64,000 nt of DNA from Anaerolineales bacterium UBA5797 (GCA_002418205.1 DIDP01000011.1:110749-174748), one strand, 5' to 3'; positions 25,068 to 34,430 are shown, numbered from the stretch's first letter. The notes: generated by a model not told the origin, from the letters alone. Numbers and translations: made by a program.

Positions 25068-26051
25068 TTATGAATGTCCGAGAACCGGGTGCGGTTGATA
25101 GGGTTCCTCCAGCCGCCTGTTTTCCTCTTCCGAAAGTTCGAGGTCGAGGGCAGCGATGGCCTGCTCAAGGTGGTCCATTTTTGTGGCGCCGATGATGGGC
25201 GCGGCGATGTGCGGCTTGTTCAACAACCATGCCAGCGCGATCTGTGAGCCGGTCACGCTGCGTGCCGCGGCGATTTCGTTGGCGCGGTCTGCGACCGTAA
25301 AATCCCCTTCGCGGAAATACAATTGCCTTGCAAAGGGATCGGTTTTGGCGCGTGCCGTTTCGCCGCTGCCTCCGCGCGTGCGGTTCCCGGCAAAGAAGCC
25401 GCGCGCCATCGGGCTCCACGGGATGAGCCCCACGCCCTGGTCGAGACACAGCGGGATCATCTCGCGCTCCTCCTCGCGATAGACGAGATTGTAGTGGTTC
25501 TGCATCGAGACGAAACGCGTCCAGCCGTGACTTTGGGCTGTGTGCTGCGCCTTGGAGAATTGCCAGGCGAACATCGAGGAGGCTCCGATGTAGCGCGCCT
25601 TGCCCGCGCGGACGACATCGTTCAGGGCTTCCATCGTCTCCTCGATGGGGACGTTCGGATCCCAGCGATGGGTCTGATAGATGTCCACGTACTCCATCTG
25701 CAGGCGCTGGAGGGATTTATCGATCGAATCCAGGATGTGCTTGCGCGAGAGCCCCCTATCGTTGACGTCGTCACTCATCTGCCCATTGACCTTGGTGGCG
25801 ATGATCACGTTTTCGCGCCTGACCCCAAACTCTTTGAGCAGTCTGCCTGTGATCTTTTCGCTTTCACCAAGCGAATAGACATCCGCGGTATCGAAGAAGT
25901 TGATACCCGCATCGAGGGCGCGTTTGATGAAGGGTTTGGCGTCCTCCTCCGGTAGCACCCACTCTCGCCAGGATTTTGAGCCATAACTCATCATGCCCAG
26001 GCACAGGCGCGAGACCTTCATTCCGGTTTTGCCGAGTTTCACGTATTGCAT
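25068..26051 (-). CDS. aldo/keto reductase
   Basis: A 327-residue TIM-barrel oxidoreductase. MQYVKLGKTGMKVSRLCLGMM starts the first strand; catalytic Asp/Tyr in FFDTADVYSLGESEK, Lys in IIATKVNG, His in YIQTHRWDP-like IYQTHRWDPN; C-terminal NADPH site ... VTGSQIALAWLLNKP. It reduces aldehydes or ketones with NADPH. The ATG at 26051 is chosen over one at 26126 because GGAGG lies 5 bases upstream and family homology begins there. Confidence 0.92.
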   Translation of the reverse strand: MQYVKLGKTGMKVSRLCLGMMSYGSKSWREWVLPEEDAKPFIKRALDAGINFFDTADVYSLGESEKITGRLLKEFGVRRENVIIATKVNGQMSDDVNDRGLSRKHILDSIDKSLQRLQMEYVDIYQTHRWDPNVPIEETMEALNDVVRAGKARYIGASSMFAWQFSKAQHTAQSHGWTRFVSMQNHYNLVYREEEREMIPLCLDQGVGLIPWSPMARGFFAGNRTRGGSGETARAKTDPFARQLYFREGDFTVADRANEIAAARSVTGSQIALAWLLNKPHIAAPIIGATKMDHLEQAIAALDLELSEEENRRLEEPYQPHPVLGHS

Positions 26052-26063
26052 GTTTCCTCCATT

Positions 26064-26141
26064 CTGTCGTTGCGAGGAATGGCGAAGAGTCTCACTTGTA
26101 GTGGTAGAGATGGTTCGTCGATCCACTCCTCAGCATGACAT
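26064..26141. repeat. dispersed palindromic element, family A-related copy 6
   Basis: TGTCGTTGCGAGGAATGGCG at the left; at the right CACTCCTCAGCATGACAT, whose reverse complement is the related ATGTCATGCTGAGGAGTG form. The element is thus a hybrid of two sub-types. It fills the gap between the aldo/keto reductase and the helicase gene. Confidence 0.6.
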
Positions 26142-26143
26142 GG

Positions 26144-29100
26144 CTAGATTATTTTTAGATTTGCCAGGCTTGCCGACAGGCGTTTGATCCCCACCGAGTT
26201 GAAGACCACATCCACGATCTCATCGTCGTCCTGGATGCGGCTGTCGAGGACGATGCCCTCGCCCCAGGTGGGATGCTTAACGTGAGTCCCGGCGCGGTAT
26301 TTGGATTCGATAACGGAGGCAGTTTTCGGTCTGGTGTGAAGCGACCACTTGGTTTCGGCACTTCCTTCGGTCGCACCCCAGCGCGATTCGGGCACGCCTC
26401 CTCTCAGATTTCGACCTGTGCGCGTCCGCCCGGCGAGCAGATCCGCAGGGACATCATCCAGAAAACGCGAGGGATACGCCTCCTCGAACGAGCCGCGTCC
26501 GCCGCGTTGGATGGCGCGGATGAGATAAAGTTTATCCTTTGCACGCGTGATTCCAACGTAAAAGAGGCGGCGTTCCTCCTCCATCTGTTCGGGCTCGTCG
26601 AACGAACGGCTGTGCGGGAGGATGCCATCATCGAGACCGATGATGAAGACCGCGCCGAACTCAAGCCCCTTTGCGGCGTGGAGGGTGAGGAGCGTGGGGA
26701 CGTTGCCTTCCGTGATCGTATCCTGATCGGAGACGAGCGCGACGTTTTCGAGAAATTCGTCGAGCGTGCGCGTGGAGTATTCGAGGGCGAGACGGCGTAA
26801 CTCCTGCACGTTCTCCCAGCGGTCCTCGCCTTCCTCGGAGTTGTCGTCGATGTATTCCTTGTAATTGATGTCGCTCAGGATGCGGTCGAAGAGCTCGGGG
26901 ATGGTGAGTGTCTGCGCGGCAATGCGCCAGGCTGCCAGCATGCCGCCGATATCTGCAAGTGAAATGGAGGCGCGACCCGTAAAGGAAGACCAGTAGGGAG
27001 AGTCCGCGCCGCGGGCGAGATCGATGAGGACTTCGCCGGGCTGCAGATCCTTCTGGCGCGCAACCATGTGCAATGTAGTGAGGGTCTTTTCCCCGATGCC
27101 GCGCGGCGGGACGTTGATGACGCGGTCGAGGCTGGCTTCGTCCGCCGGGTTGTGGACGAGCCGGAGGAAGGCGATGATGTCCTTGACTTCACGGCGTCCG
27201 TAGAATCTCTGTGCGCCGACCAGACGATAGGGAAGCCGCGCTTGGAGGAACGCTTCTTCAAGCAGGCGCGACATGGCATTCGTGCGATACATCACCGCGC
27301 AATCGCCTGGCTCAAATTGACTGGATGCCACGAGCTGCGCGATGGTGTCCACGACGAACGAGGCTTCGGCGTAATCGTCGGGCGCTTCGTAGAAGAAAAT
27401 ATTCTCGCCTTTACCGCGATCGGTGAAGAGTTGTTTGCGTCGGCGGTTTTGGGCGCGGTCGATGACTCCCATCGCGGCATCGAGGATGGTCTGTTTGGAA
27501 CGATAATTCTGTTCGAGCAGGATCGTCTGCGCTTCGGGAAAGTCCTGCTCGAAGCGCTGGATGTTGCGCCAGTCTGCGCCGCGCCAGGCATATATGGAAT
27601 TATGAACAACCATTCCATTTGCAATGTAGTTATGCAGATTCTCCACTTCAAGGTCGTAAACAGTCCCCTGGTATGGTTCGTGAGAAATCTCTATGATTTC
27701 ATCTTCGATGATCTTTCCATCCTTCATGATTGCCACGATCATGGATGGATGCAGGTGGCTTGCAGGCATCAAATTGAATTTTTGTGCAATTGAGGATTTG
27801 CCCTTGTCAACCAGAAATGCCCCAATGACAATTTCAGCGTGATTTGCCGCCTCGCTCAACTTTTGTGCTGAAATCTGTATGTCGTCATAACGCAGGCGGT
27901 TGATTCCAACACGCCAGTTATTTCTGCTTCGTATTCGTGGATTAAAACCAAGTTCTTTTAGTTGTTTTGCCAGTTTTGGATCACTGCTCCACAAGTCTAC
28001 ACGGTGCGCGTGCCATGGAGACTCTTCTGTTATTCGTCCATCTCCAAAATATCGTAAATTAACAATGTTTCGGAAGGTCCCCTGCGGTATATAGTGTGGA
28101 TAACGTAAATCCATTCCCAATTCGGTCATCAATTGATTCGCATTCGAATCTGTATCGATTTCATTGAACAACTTGTCAATGTATTCCTGCGACATTCGCA
28201 TCCTGCGTCCGCGCACATGGAAGACCAGCGTTGGAATGCCGTAAGTCGTTGAGAAAAACGCTTCCCAATAATGAGCCTCAGCTCTATCCCTGCATACTTT
28301 CAAGACCCAGATTTTGTCGGCATTCTCTTGATTGCCGCGTACTTGCAAGCCTGTCTTCAAGCCATTCCCGTCACTACGGGCATGCGATGCAATTCCAATG
28401 CGGTAACCTTTATCCTTACGATACATCAAGTAAACGTAATGCAAACCTTGATTCATTCCAAGCCTTGCAAAGACAATGTGATTGGGAGTGACTTTGATTA
28501 CATGCCCGCTTTGGGTTATTGCTTTTACAAGATTCCCTTTGAACACCCTTTTGCCAATATGTGATACTTGGGACACCATTGTCGAACCACGCCCGCTGGC
28601 AGCAATCACCTGATCGCCTTTTTTTAATATTTCGATTTTCCTTGAGCCGTTGGGTATCTGGATTTGTGTTCCTGCAGGGAAACATTGATCGGGGTCGCCC
28701 ACGCAAAAGATATTTTTGTGATGGGAAGCAAGTTCCTTCACCAAGGCATATTGCGCAAGGTTCGTATCCTGAAACTCATCCACCAGCACATGACGAAAAC
28801 GCTGTGCATATTTATCGCTGACGGACGGGTTGTCCTCCAGAAGTTTCGCGGTGTACACAAGCATGTCGTCAAAGTCCACGGCGTTGCTGGCGATGAGCCG
28901 TTTTTGATATTCTGCGTACACGCGCTTGACCACTTCATCGCGGTAAGTTGTCGTCGGGTAATGTTCCGCGTCGATCAATTCATTCTTGGCGCGCGAGATC
29001 GCGGCGTGCACGCTGGCGGGGCGATACAACTTCTCGTTGATGTTCAGTTCGCGGATCACGCTTTTGACGAGGCGTTCCTGATCGTCGGAATCAAAGATCA

Positions 29101-29428
29101 CAAAGTTCGATTCGATCGGCAGGTGATCGGCTTCCCGCCTCAGGATGCGGGCGCAGATCGAATGGAACGTGCCGAGCATGATCCCCTCGATTGCCTGATC
29201 GGGGAGCAGTTTCCTGACGCGCTCCTGCATTTCCTTCGCGGCTTTGTTCGTGAAGGTGACCGCCAGGATCTGCCACGGGCGGACTCCCTCCTCCGCGATG
29301 AGATAGGCGATCCGTTGTGTCAGCACCCGCGTCTTGCCGGACCCCGGGCCTGCCACCACTAAAACGGGTCCGTCCCCGGCTGTGACCGCCATGCGTTGTT
29401 GTTTGTTGAGTTTGTCTAGAAAGTCCAT
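26144..29428 (-). CDS. pcrA: PcrA/UvrD-type DNA helicase containing an intein
   Basis: A 1094-residue superfamily 1A helicase precursor. Extein motifs: Q/I region LNKQQRMAV and GPGSGKTR (residues 27-34), motif II DEFQD at 217, motif III split as VGDPDQ | SIYAWRGAD by a 362-residue intein (residues 249-610), then YRSKQTIL, VPPRGIGEKTL, LLTLHAAKGLEF, and VGITRAKDKL. Without the intein the protein is 732 residues, normal for PcrA/UvrD; the C-terminus ends with the Tudor-like HPTWGEGIV segment. It unwinds DNA in repair and removes RecA or stalled complexes. Splicing is needed for activity. Confidence 0.95.
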   Translation of the reverse strand: MDFLDKLNKQQRMAVTAGDGPVLVVAGPGSGKTRVLTQRIAYLIAEEGVRPWQILAVTFTNKAAKEMQERVRKLLPDQAIEGIMLGTFHSICARILRREADHLPIESNFVIFDSDDQERLVKSVIRELNINEKLYRPASVHAAISRAKNELIDAEHYPTTTYRDEVVKRVYAEYQKRLIASNAVDFDDMLVYTAKLLEDNPSVSDKYAQRFRHVLVDEFQDTNLAQYALVKELASHHKNIFCVGDPDQCFPAGTQIQIPNGSRKIEILKKGDQVIAASGRGSTMVSQVSHIGKRVFKGNLVKAITQSGHVIKVTPNHIVFARLGMNQGLHYVYLMYRKDKGYRIGIASHARSDGNGLKTGLQVRGNQENADKIWVLKVCRDRAEAHYWEAFFSTTYGIPTLVFHVRGRRMRMSQEYIDKLFNEIDTDSNANQLMTELGMDLRYPHYIPQGTFRNIVNLRYFGDGRITEESPWHAHRVDLWSSDPKLAKQLKELGFNPRIRSRNNWRVGINRLRYDDIQISAQKLSEAANHAEIVIGAFLVDKGKSSIAQKFNLMPASHLHPSMIVAIMKDGKIIEDEIIEISHEPYQGTVYDLEVENLHNYIANGMVVHNSIYAWRGADWRNIQRFEQDFPEAQTILLEQNYRSKQTILDAAMGVIDRAQNRRRKQLFTDRGKGENIFFYEAPDDYAEASFVVDTIAQLVASSQFEPGDCAVMYRTNAMSRLLEEAFLQARLPYRLVGAQRFYGRREVKDIIAFLRLVHNPADEASLDRVINVPPRGIGEKTLTTLHMVARQKDLQPGEVLIDLARGADSPYWSSFTGRASISLADIGGMLAAWRIAAQTLTIPELFDRILSDINYKEYIDDNSEEGEDRWENVQELRRLALEYSTRTLDEFLENVALVSDQDTITEGNVPTLLTLHAAKGLEFGAVFIIGLDDGILPHSRSFDEPEQMEEERRLFYVGITRAKDKLYLIRAIQRGGRGSFEEAYPSRFLDDVPADLLAGRTRTGRNLRGGVPESRWGATEGSAETKWSLHTRPKTASVIESKYRAGTHVKHPTWGEGIVLDSRIQDDDEIVDVVFNSVGIKRLSASLANLKII
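27599..28684 (-). mobile_element. intein in the PcrA helicase (motif III insertion)
   Basis: The insertion starts with Cys (CFPAGTQIQ, block A) directly after GDPDQ and ends with MVVHN (block G) directly before Ser of SIYAWRG. Block B (VTPNHIVFAR) and block F (TVYDLEVENLHNYIANGMVV) are present, so it is a class 1 Hint intein with Cys1, block-B His, His-Asn end and Ser+1. The centre (about 230 residues) has no LAGLIDADG motif; it holds YVYLMYRKDKGYRIGIA and RAEAHYWEAFFSTTYGIPT, which faintly resemble a GIY-YIG-like nuclease. AT-richer than the exteins. Confidence 0.93.
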
Positions 29429-29439
29429 GGCAAAATAGA

Positions 29440-29477
29440 AAGTAGAGAGTAGTCTATCACAAACCTACTCTCTACTT
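29440..29477 (-). terminator. hairpin between mscL and pcrA
   Basis: AAGTAGAGAGTAG (29440-29452) and CTACTCTCTACTT (29465-29477) form a perfect 13-bp stem. On the minus strand a TCTATTTTG tail follows. Probably terminates mscL, possibly weakly. Confidence 0.5.
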
Positions 29478-29498
29478 CATGATGGAGGGGAATATGGT

Positions 29499-29891
29499 TT
29501 ACAGTTGCGAAGTGCAGTTTGGGCAGCGTGTGGCTTTGATGGCGATGGTGCTGAAGCAATACGGGCACTCCTTGGTGGTCGGTTCCGCGGCGGGGGCGGG
29601 TTCCTTTTTCTTCATGTTGTTCATCGTGCGGACGAGCATGAAGATGACGAAGGCGACAATGACGAAGTCCACGATGGCTTGAATGAACGAGCCATAGGCG
29701 ATGACCGCATCGCGGACCGTGAACGAGAGATTGCTGAAACTGACCCCGCCGAGAAGAAGCCCGATCAACGGCATCAGCACATCGTTGACGAGCGAAGCGA
29801 TGATCTTTCCAAACGCGCCGCCGATGATCACTGCAATCGCCAGGTCCATCACGTTGCCGCGCATGGCGAAATCCTTGAATTCCTTTAACAT
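29499..29891 (-). CDS. mscL: large-conductance mechanosensitive channel MscL with zinc-ribbon tail
   Basis: A 130-residue protein: N-terminal amphipathic helix MLKEFKDFAMRGNVMDLAIAVIIGGAFGKII, TM1, a short loop, and TM2 (IQAIVDFVIVAFVIFMLVRTMN). It opens under membrane tension to release solutes on osmotic downshock. After the usual charged linker the C-terminus carries CPYC...CPNC, a zinc-ribbon-like knuckle replacing the canonical C-terminal helix bundle end. Starts ATG at 29891 with an AGGCG-type upstream site. Confidence 0.94.
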   Translation of the reverse strand: MLKEFKDFAMRGNVMDLAIAVIIGGAFGKIIASLVNDVLMPLIGLLLGGVSFSNLSFTVRDAVIAYGSFIQAIVDFVIVAFVIFMLVRTMNNMKKKEPAPAAEPTTKECPYCFSTIAIKATRCPNCTSQL

Positions 29892-30017
29892 GGAACGCCT
29901 CCAGGGGAAGATTTGCGATCGAGGTCATTCTACCGCTTGCATATGGGGATGTCAACGAACGGCGTCTGCGCGGTCGGTGACGGAATCCGGGTGTGTGCAT
30001 CCGATTTTGACACCCTA

Positions 30018-30046
30018 CTGGAGTATTGCTTTGCGGAATACTCCAG
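30018..30046. promoter_or_regulatory. perfect 10-bp inverted repeat upstream of the peptide-transport operon
   Basis: CTGGAGTATT (30018-30027), 9-base loop, AATACTCCAG (30037-30046). A partial copy of the arm (AATACTCCA) recurs at about 30161-30169 nearer the gene. Could be an operator or a terminator-like hairpin. The rest of the 29892-30192 gap shows only the promoter at 30100. Confidence 0.45.
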
Positions 30047-30099
30047 AATGGTTTTTCTCCATTTTGGCAGTATACGAATACCCTACGGATGCGCTACTG

Positions 30100-30127
30100 T
30101 TGACGCACTTTGAGAATTAGGTATAAT
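30100..30127 (+). promoter_or_regulatory. promoter of the peptide-transport operon
   Basis: TTGACG (30100-30105), 16-base spacer, consensus TATAAT (30122-30127). It gives a leader of about 60 bases before the ATG at 30193. Confidence 0.7.
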
Positions 30128-30192
30128 TTGCCCTGCTTGGCATTCCAGAACCATGCGTTCTAATACTCCACTGTAGTAAAGGAAGATTACTG

Positions 30193-31185
30193 ATGCCCGA
30201 CTTCATTCTTGATGTGCAAGGGCTTGAAACAACTTTTAAAACACCGGATGGAACAGTGCACGCGGTTAATGGCGTTTCATTTGGATTGAAGGAGGGCGAA
30301 ACACTTGGTGTGGTGGGTGAAAGCGGATGCGGCAAAAGCGTAACCATGCTCTCAGTGTTGGGTTTGATCCCAAACCCTCCCGGAAAGGTGATAGCGGGGA
30401 AGGCGGTATTTTCCGGACAAGATCTTCTCAAAATGTCAAATGAGGAAATTCGGCACGTGCGCGGCGGACAGATCAGCATGATCTTCCAGGACCCGATGAC
30501 CTCCCTCAACCCGGTGTTGACGATCGGTCGTCAATTGGAAGAGCCGCTCATGCTGCATATCGGCATGACGAAAAAGCAGGCGAGCGAACGCGCTGCTGAA
30601 CTATTGTCCATGGTGGGTATTCCCAATGCAAAAGATCGCCTGGGCGATTACCCCCACCAGTATTCCGGCGGTATGCGACAACGCGTGATGATCGCCATGG
30701 CGCTTTCGTGCAGTCCCCAGATCCTGATCGCAGACGAACCGACCACCGCCCTGGATGTGACCATTCAGGCGCAGATCACGGACCTGGTGAAGCGGTTGCG
30801 CAGTGAACTGGGTATGGCGGTCATCTGGATCACACACGACCTCGGTGTGGTGGCCGGGCTCGCTGACCGCGTGCTTGTCATGTACGGCGGGCTGATCATT
30901 GAAGAGGCGCCCGTCAAGGACCTGTATGCAAACCCTTCGCATCCATACACGATCGGTCTGCTGGGAAGCCTGCCGCGCGTCGATGCAAAGGTGCATTCCA
31001 AACTGTATTCGATCGATGGGCTGCCCCCTGTGCTGTATCAAAAACCGAATGCCTGTCCGTTTGCCCCGCGCTGTAAGTGGGCGATCGATCGTTGCTGGAA
31101 TGAAAACCCTGTTCTTGAACCGGTGTCGCCAGAACATCGTGTTGCCTGCTGGGTGGATACCAAAACCGGGAGACCGCGATCATGA
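30193..31185 (+). CDS. oligopeptide ABC transporter ATP-binding protein 1 (OppD/DppD type)
   Basis: A 330-residue ABC ATPase: Walker A GESGCGKS (residues 42-49), Q-loop FQDPMTSLNP, signature YSGGMRQRV, Walker B LIADEPTTALDV, H-loop THDLG. The C-terminal extension with CPFAPRCKWAIDRC is the Fe-S/oligopeptide-transporter domain typical of DppD/OppD. It pairs with the next gene (4-base overlap) to power a peptide importer. Confidence 0.93.
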   Translation: MPDFILDVQGLETTFKTPDGTVHAVNGVSFGLKEGETLGVVGESGCGKSVTMLSVLGLIPNPPGKVIAGKAVFSGQDLLKMSNEEIRHVRGGQISMIFQDPMTSLNPVLTIGRQLEEPLMLHIGMTKKQASERAAELLSMVGIPNAKDRLGDYPHQYSGGMRQRVMIAMALSCSPQILIADEPTTALDVTIQAQITDLVKRLRSELGMAVIWITHDLGVVAGLADRVLVMYGGLIIEEAPVKDLYANPSHPYTIGLLGSLPRVDAKVHSKLYSIDGLPPVLYQKPNACPFAPRCKWAIDRCWNENPVLEPVSPEHRVACWVDTKTGRPRS

Positions 31186-32192
31186 GCACTACAGACAACA
31201 ACAACAACAACAACGAAGTACTCCTCAAGGTCGAAGACCTGATGATGCATTTCCCGATCTATCGGGGTGTGTTCCAGCGCCAGGTTGGCGCGGTACGCGC
31301 GGTGGATGGGGTCACCTTTGACATCCATCGTGGTGAGACACTTGGTCTGGTGGGTGAGTCTGGGTGCGGAAAATCCACCACCGGGCGCACCATTTTGCAA
31401 CTCTATCGCCCAACGGCTGGAGCTGTCCATTTTGAAGGCACCGACCTGGTGAATTTGAAGGGGGAAGAGCTTCGCAAGATGCGGCGCAAGATGCAAATGA
31501 TCTTTCAGGATCCATACGCCAGCTTGAATCCCCGCATGACCGTTGCCGATATCGTGGGTGAGCCGCTCATGGTCCATAACGTTGGGACCGGCAAGGAGAT
31601 CGTTGAACGCGTCCAGCACCTGCTTGAGTTGGTGAACCTTAACCCTTCGTTTGCGAGTCGTTATCCGCACGAGTTCTCCGGCGGTCAACGACAGCGCATC
31701 GGTGTGGCACGCGCACTGGCTCTGCAACCGTCCTTTATCATCTGCGATGAACCGATCTCGGCCCTGGACGTTTCGATCCAGGCGCAGGTGGTCAACCTTC
31801 TGGAGGAACTGCAGGAACAGTTCAATTTGACCTATTTGTTCATTGCGCATGACCTCTCCATGGTGCGGCATATCAGCGACCGTGTGGTTGTCATGTATCT
31901 GGGCGTTTTTGTGGAACTGGCTGATCGCGAAACCCTGTATTCGAATCCGCTTCATCCGTACACCCAGGCATTGTTATCGGCTGTGCCCGTCCCGGACCCG
32001 GTTGCGGATGCGAAGAGGCAGCGGACCATCCTGACCGGTGATGTCCCCTCGCCAGCCAACCCGCCTTCGGGCTGCCGCTTCCGCACCCGATGCCCGATTG
32101 CCGAGGCGCGTTGCGCAGAGTCACGGCCGGAATTCCGTGAGATAAAACCAGGTCATTTTGTTGCCTGTTTCTTTGCTGAAAGATTTTTATAG
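31182..32192 (+). CDS. oligopeptide ABC transporter ATP-binding protein 1 (OppF/DppF type)
   Basis: A 336-residue ABC ATPase with GESGCGKSTTGR, FQDPYASLNPR, FSGGQRQRIGVA, CDEPISALDVS and AHDLSMV, ending in the oligopeptide extension (CRFRTRCPIAEARC). Residues 3-10 are an Asn-rich run (TDNNNNNNE) from an ACAACA repeat. The start overlaps the preceding stop by 4 bases. Confidence 0.93.
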   Translation: MSTTDNNNNNNEVLLKVEDLMMHFPIYRGVFQRQVGAVRAVDGVTFDIHRGETLGLVGESGCGKSTTGRTILQLYRPTAGAVHFEGTDLVNLKGEELRKMRRKMQMIFQDPYASLNPRMTVADIVGEPLMVHNVGTGKEIVERVQHLLELVNLNPSFASRYPHEFSGGQRQRIGVARALALQPSFIICDEPISALDVSIQAQVVNLLEELQEQFNLTYLFIAHDLSMVRHISDRVVVMYLGVFVELADRETLYSNPLHPYTQALLSAVPVPDPVADAKRQRTILTGDVPSPANPPSGCRFRTRCPIAEARCAESRPEFREIKPGHFVACFFAERFL

Positions 32193-32314
32193 GACGAGAA
32201 GGTAATGTCAGAAAATGGAAAGGAGGTGGTTGTCCGGTTAATATAAGATAAGCAACAAGATCGTGTGTTTGCAAGTGTCGAACAAAACCTTTCAATATTT
32301 GTGAGGAGAAGAAT

Positions 32315-34378
32315 ATGCGTAAACTATTTGCTTTACTGGGCCTGTTGGTCGTTGCCAGCATGGTATTGGCAGCCTGCGGTGGCGCCGCCCCCGCAACAGA
32401 ACCTGCAGCGCCCGCCCCTGAGCAGCCCTCTGCTCCGGAGCCGACCCAGGCCGCACCGGAAGAACCCGCGGCGATGGGACCCAAAGCCAAGGATCCGACG
32501 ACCTTTGTCTACGTGACCTTTGGTGAGCCCGACCTGCTCGATCCGGCGCTCGACTACGAAACCGCCGGCGGTGAGATCCTCCAGAACGTCTATGAGACGC
32601 TGGTGACCTACAAGGGCAACTCGCTCTCTGAGTTCGAGCCCCTTTTGGCTGAATCCTGGACCCTCTCTGATGATGGGACGACCTATTCCTTCAAGCTTCA
32701 TCAGGGTGTCAAGTTCCATGATGGCGCCGATATGACCGCTTCGGATGTGGCGTACTCGTTCGTCCGTGGTATGTTGCAGGGTGGCGGCTCCTCGCCCCAA
32801 TTCCTGATCATCGAACCGTTCTACGGCGTCGGCATGACCGATATCTCCGAGGTTGTTGAAGCAGCCCAGACCTACGGACTCGACGCGATCAAAGACGGCG
32901 TCTCCACCGAGGAAATGGGAGGGCTTCCGTACGCTCTCTATGACGATGTCGAAGCCATGAAGGCTGTCGATCCCGAGATCCTCAAGGGCGTTTGTGAAGA
33001 TCTCTATTCCCGCTTCACCGTCGATGATGCCGCTGGCACGATCGATATGAAACTGGCTCTGCCCTGGGCACCCTTCATCTCCACCATCGCTGGCTACTGG
33101 AGCTCCGCCATGGATCAGGATTGGGTTGCCGCACAGGGTGGCTGGGATGGCTCCTGCGATACCTGGCAGGATTTCTATGCCATGCAGCCTGAGAACGACC
33201 CGATCTACGACAAGACCAATGGTACCGGTCCGTTCATCCTCGATCACTGGACCCCCGGCGAAGAACTCGTCATGGTCCGCAATGACAATTACTGGCGCGA
33301 ACCCGCCAAGCTCGAGCGCGTTGTCATCCAGCAGGTGGATGAGTGGAGCACCCGCTTCGCCATGCTGCAGGCTGGTGACGCCGACGCCGGCGCTGTCCCG
33401 CCCGAGAACCGCTCCCAGATGGACGCCCTGGTCGGTGAAGTCTGTAACTGGAACGTTGAAGCTGTTGACTATGACTGCGAAGTCACCGATGAGAGCAAGC
33501 CCTTCCGCGTGACCCTTGGTCGTTCCAGCAACACCCGTTCGGACATCTTCTTCAACTTCAAAGTTGGTAATCCGGATGGCAGCAACACCTACCTTGGTTC
33601 CGGCAAGTTGGATGGCAATGGCATCCCCGCTGACTTCTTCGGCGATGTCCATATCCGCAAGGCCTTCAACTACTGCTTCGACTGGGACCTCTACATCCAG
33701 GACATTTTCAATGGCGAAGCCATTCAGTCCACAAGCCTGGTGATCGAAGACATGCCCGGTTGGAACGCGGACGATCCCGTCTATAGCTACGACCCGGCGA
33801 AATGCGAAGAAGAGTTCAAACTCGCTGACGTCGACAAGGACGGCATCCCTGCTGGTGAGGATCCTGAAGGTGACATCTGGACGACCGGTTTCCGCTTCTC
33901 CAGCACCTACAACCAGGGCAACACCACCCGCCAGACCCTCGCCGAAATGGTGTCCCAGAACGTCAACGCGGTCAACGATAAGTTCATCGTCGAAGTCGTT
34001 GGTCTGCCGTGGCCTGCCTACCTGCGCTCCATCAATGCCCGCCTTGCCCCGCTCTTCTACGTTGGTTGGCATGAGGACATCCACGACCCGCACAACTGGT
34101 ACGTGCCTTACCTGGTGACCTTCTACGCCAGCCGCCAGAGCATCCCCGCCGAGATCCAGGATCAATTCGTCCCGTTGATCAACGCCGGTGTGCTCGAGAG
34201 CGATCCTGCGAAGCGCGCCGAGATCTACACGGAACTGAACCAGTTGGTCTATGACAATGCGCCCGGCATCATCGGCGTGTTGGCGACCAGCCACGGTTTC
34301 ATGGCCCGTTACGTCAAGGGCGTTCAGTACAACCAGAACTACAGCAACCTCTACTACTACCCGATGTATAAGGAATAG
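32315..34378 (+). CDS. peptide/dipeptide ABC transporter substrate-binding lipoprotein 1
   Basis: A 687-residue extracytoplasmic solute-binding family 5 protein: lipobox VLAAC (Cys21), Pro/Ala/Glu-rich linker to residue 50, then PTTFVYVTFGEPDLLDPALDYET and SLSEFEPLLAESWTLSDDGT with the FKLHQGVKFHDG motif characteristic of SBP_bac_5. A good ribosome site (GAGGAGA) precedes the ATG. A 122-base gap separates it from the ATPase gene. A frame covering most of the opposite strand (32333-34294) is a shadow produced by codon bias. Confidence 0.93.
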   Translation: MRKLFALLGLLVVASMVLAACGGAAPATEPAAPAPEQPSAPEPTQAAPEEPAAMGPKAKDPTTFVYVTFGEPDLLDPALDYETAGGEILQNVYETLVTYKGNSLSEFEPLLAESWTLSDDGTTYSFKLHQGVKFHDGADMTASDVAYSFVRGMLQGGGSSPQFLIIEPFYGVGMTDISEVVEAAQTYGLDAIKDGVSTEEMGGLPYALYDDVEAMKAVDPEILKGVCEDLYSRFTVDDAAGTIDMKLALPWAPFISTIAGYWSSAMDQDWVAAQGGWDGSCDTWQDFYAMQPENDPIYDKTNGTGPFILDHWTPGEELVMVRNDNYWREPAKLERVVIQQVDEWSTRFAMLQAGDADAGAVPPENRSQMDALVGEVCNWNVEAVDYDCEVTDESKPFRVTLGRSSNTRSDIFFNFKVGNPDGSNTYLGSGKLDGNGIPADFFGDVHIRKAFNYCFDWDLYIQDIFNGEAIQSTSLVIEDMPGWNADDPVYSYDPAKCEEEFKLADVDKDGIPAGEDPEGDIWTTGFRFSSTYNQGNTTRQTLAEMVSQNVNAVNDKFIVEVVGLPWPAYLRSINARLAPLFYVGWHEDIHDPHNWYVPYLVTFYASRQSIPAEIQDQFVPLINAGVLESDPAKRAEIYTELNQLVYDNAPGIIGVLATSHGFMARYVKGVQYNQNYSNLYYYPMYKE

Positions 34379-34401
34379 GACGTTTCTGTAGGAAACTAAA
34401 A

Positions 34402-34430
34402 TGGGGAGTGGCGTTCAGCGTCACTCCCCA
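34402..34430 (+). promoter_or_regulatory. stem-loop between binding-protein and permease genes
   Basis: TGGGGAGTG and CACTCCCCA (9 bp) with an 11-base loop and no T tract. Hairpins here commonly stabilise the binding-protein mRNA or partly stop transcription, so the binding protein is made in excess. Confidence 0.6.

Noticed and set aside
28416..28706. Separate small frames within the intein region
   Set aside because: The continuous helicase-intein frame explains the region; these are out-of-frame shadows.
32333..34294. 653-residue open frame on the minus strand, opposite the first binding-protein gene
   Set aside because: It mirrors a well-supported SBP_bac_5 gene; its translation is low-complexity with no domain, and it has no ribosome site. 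A codon-bias shadow.
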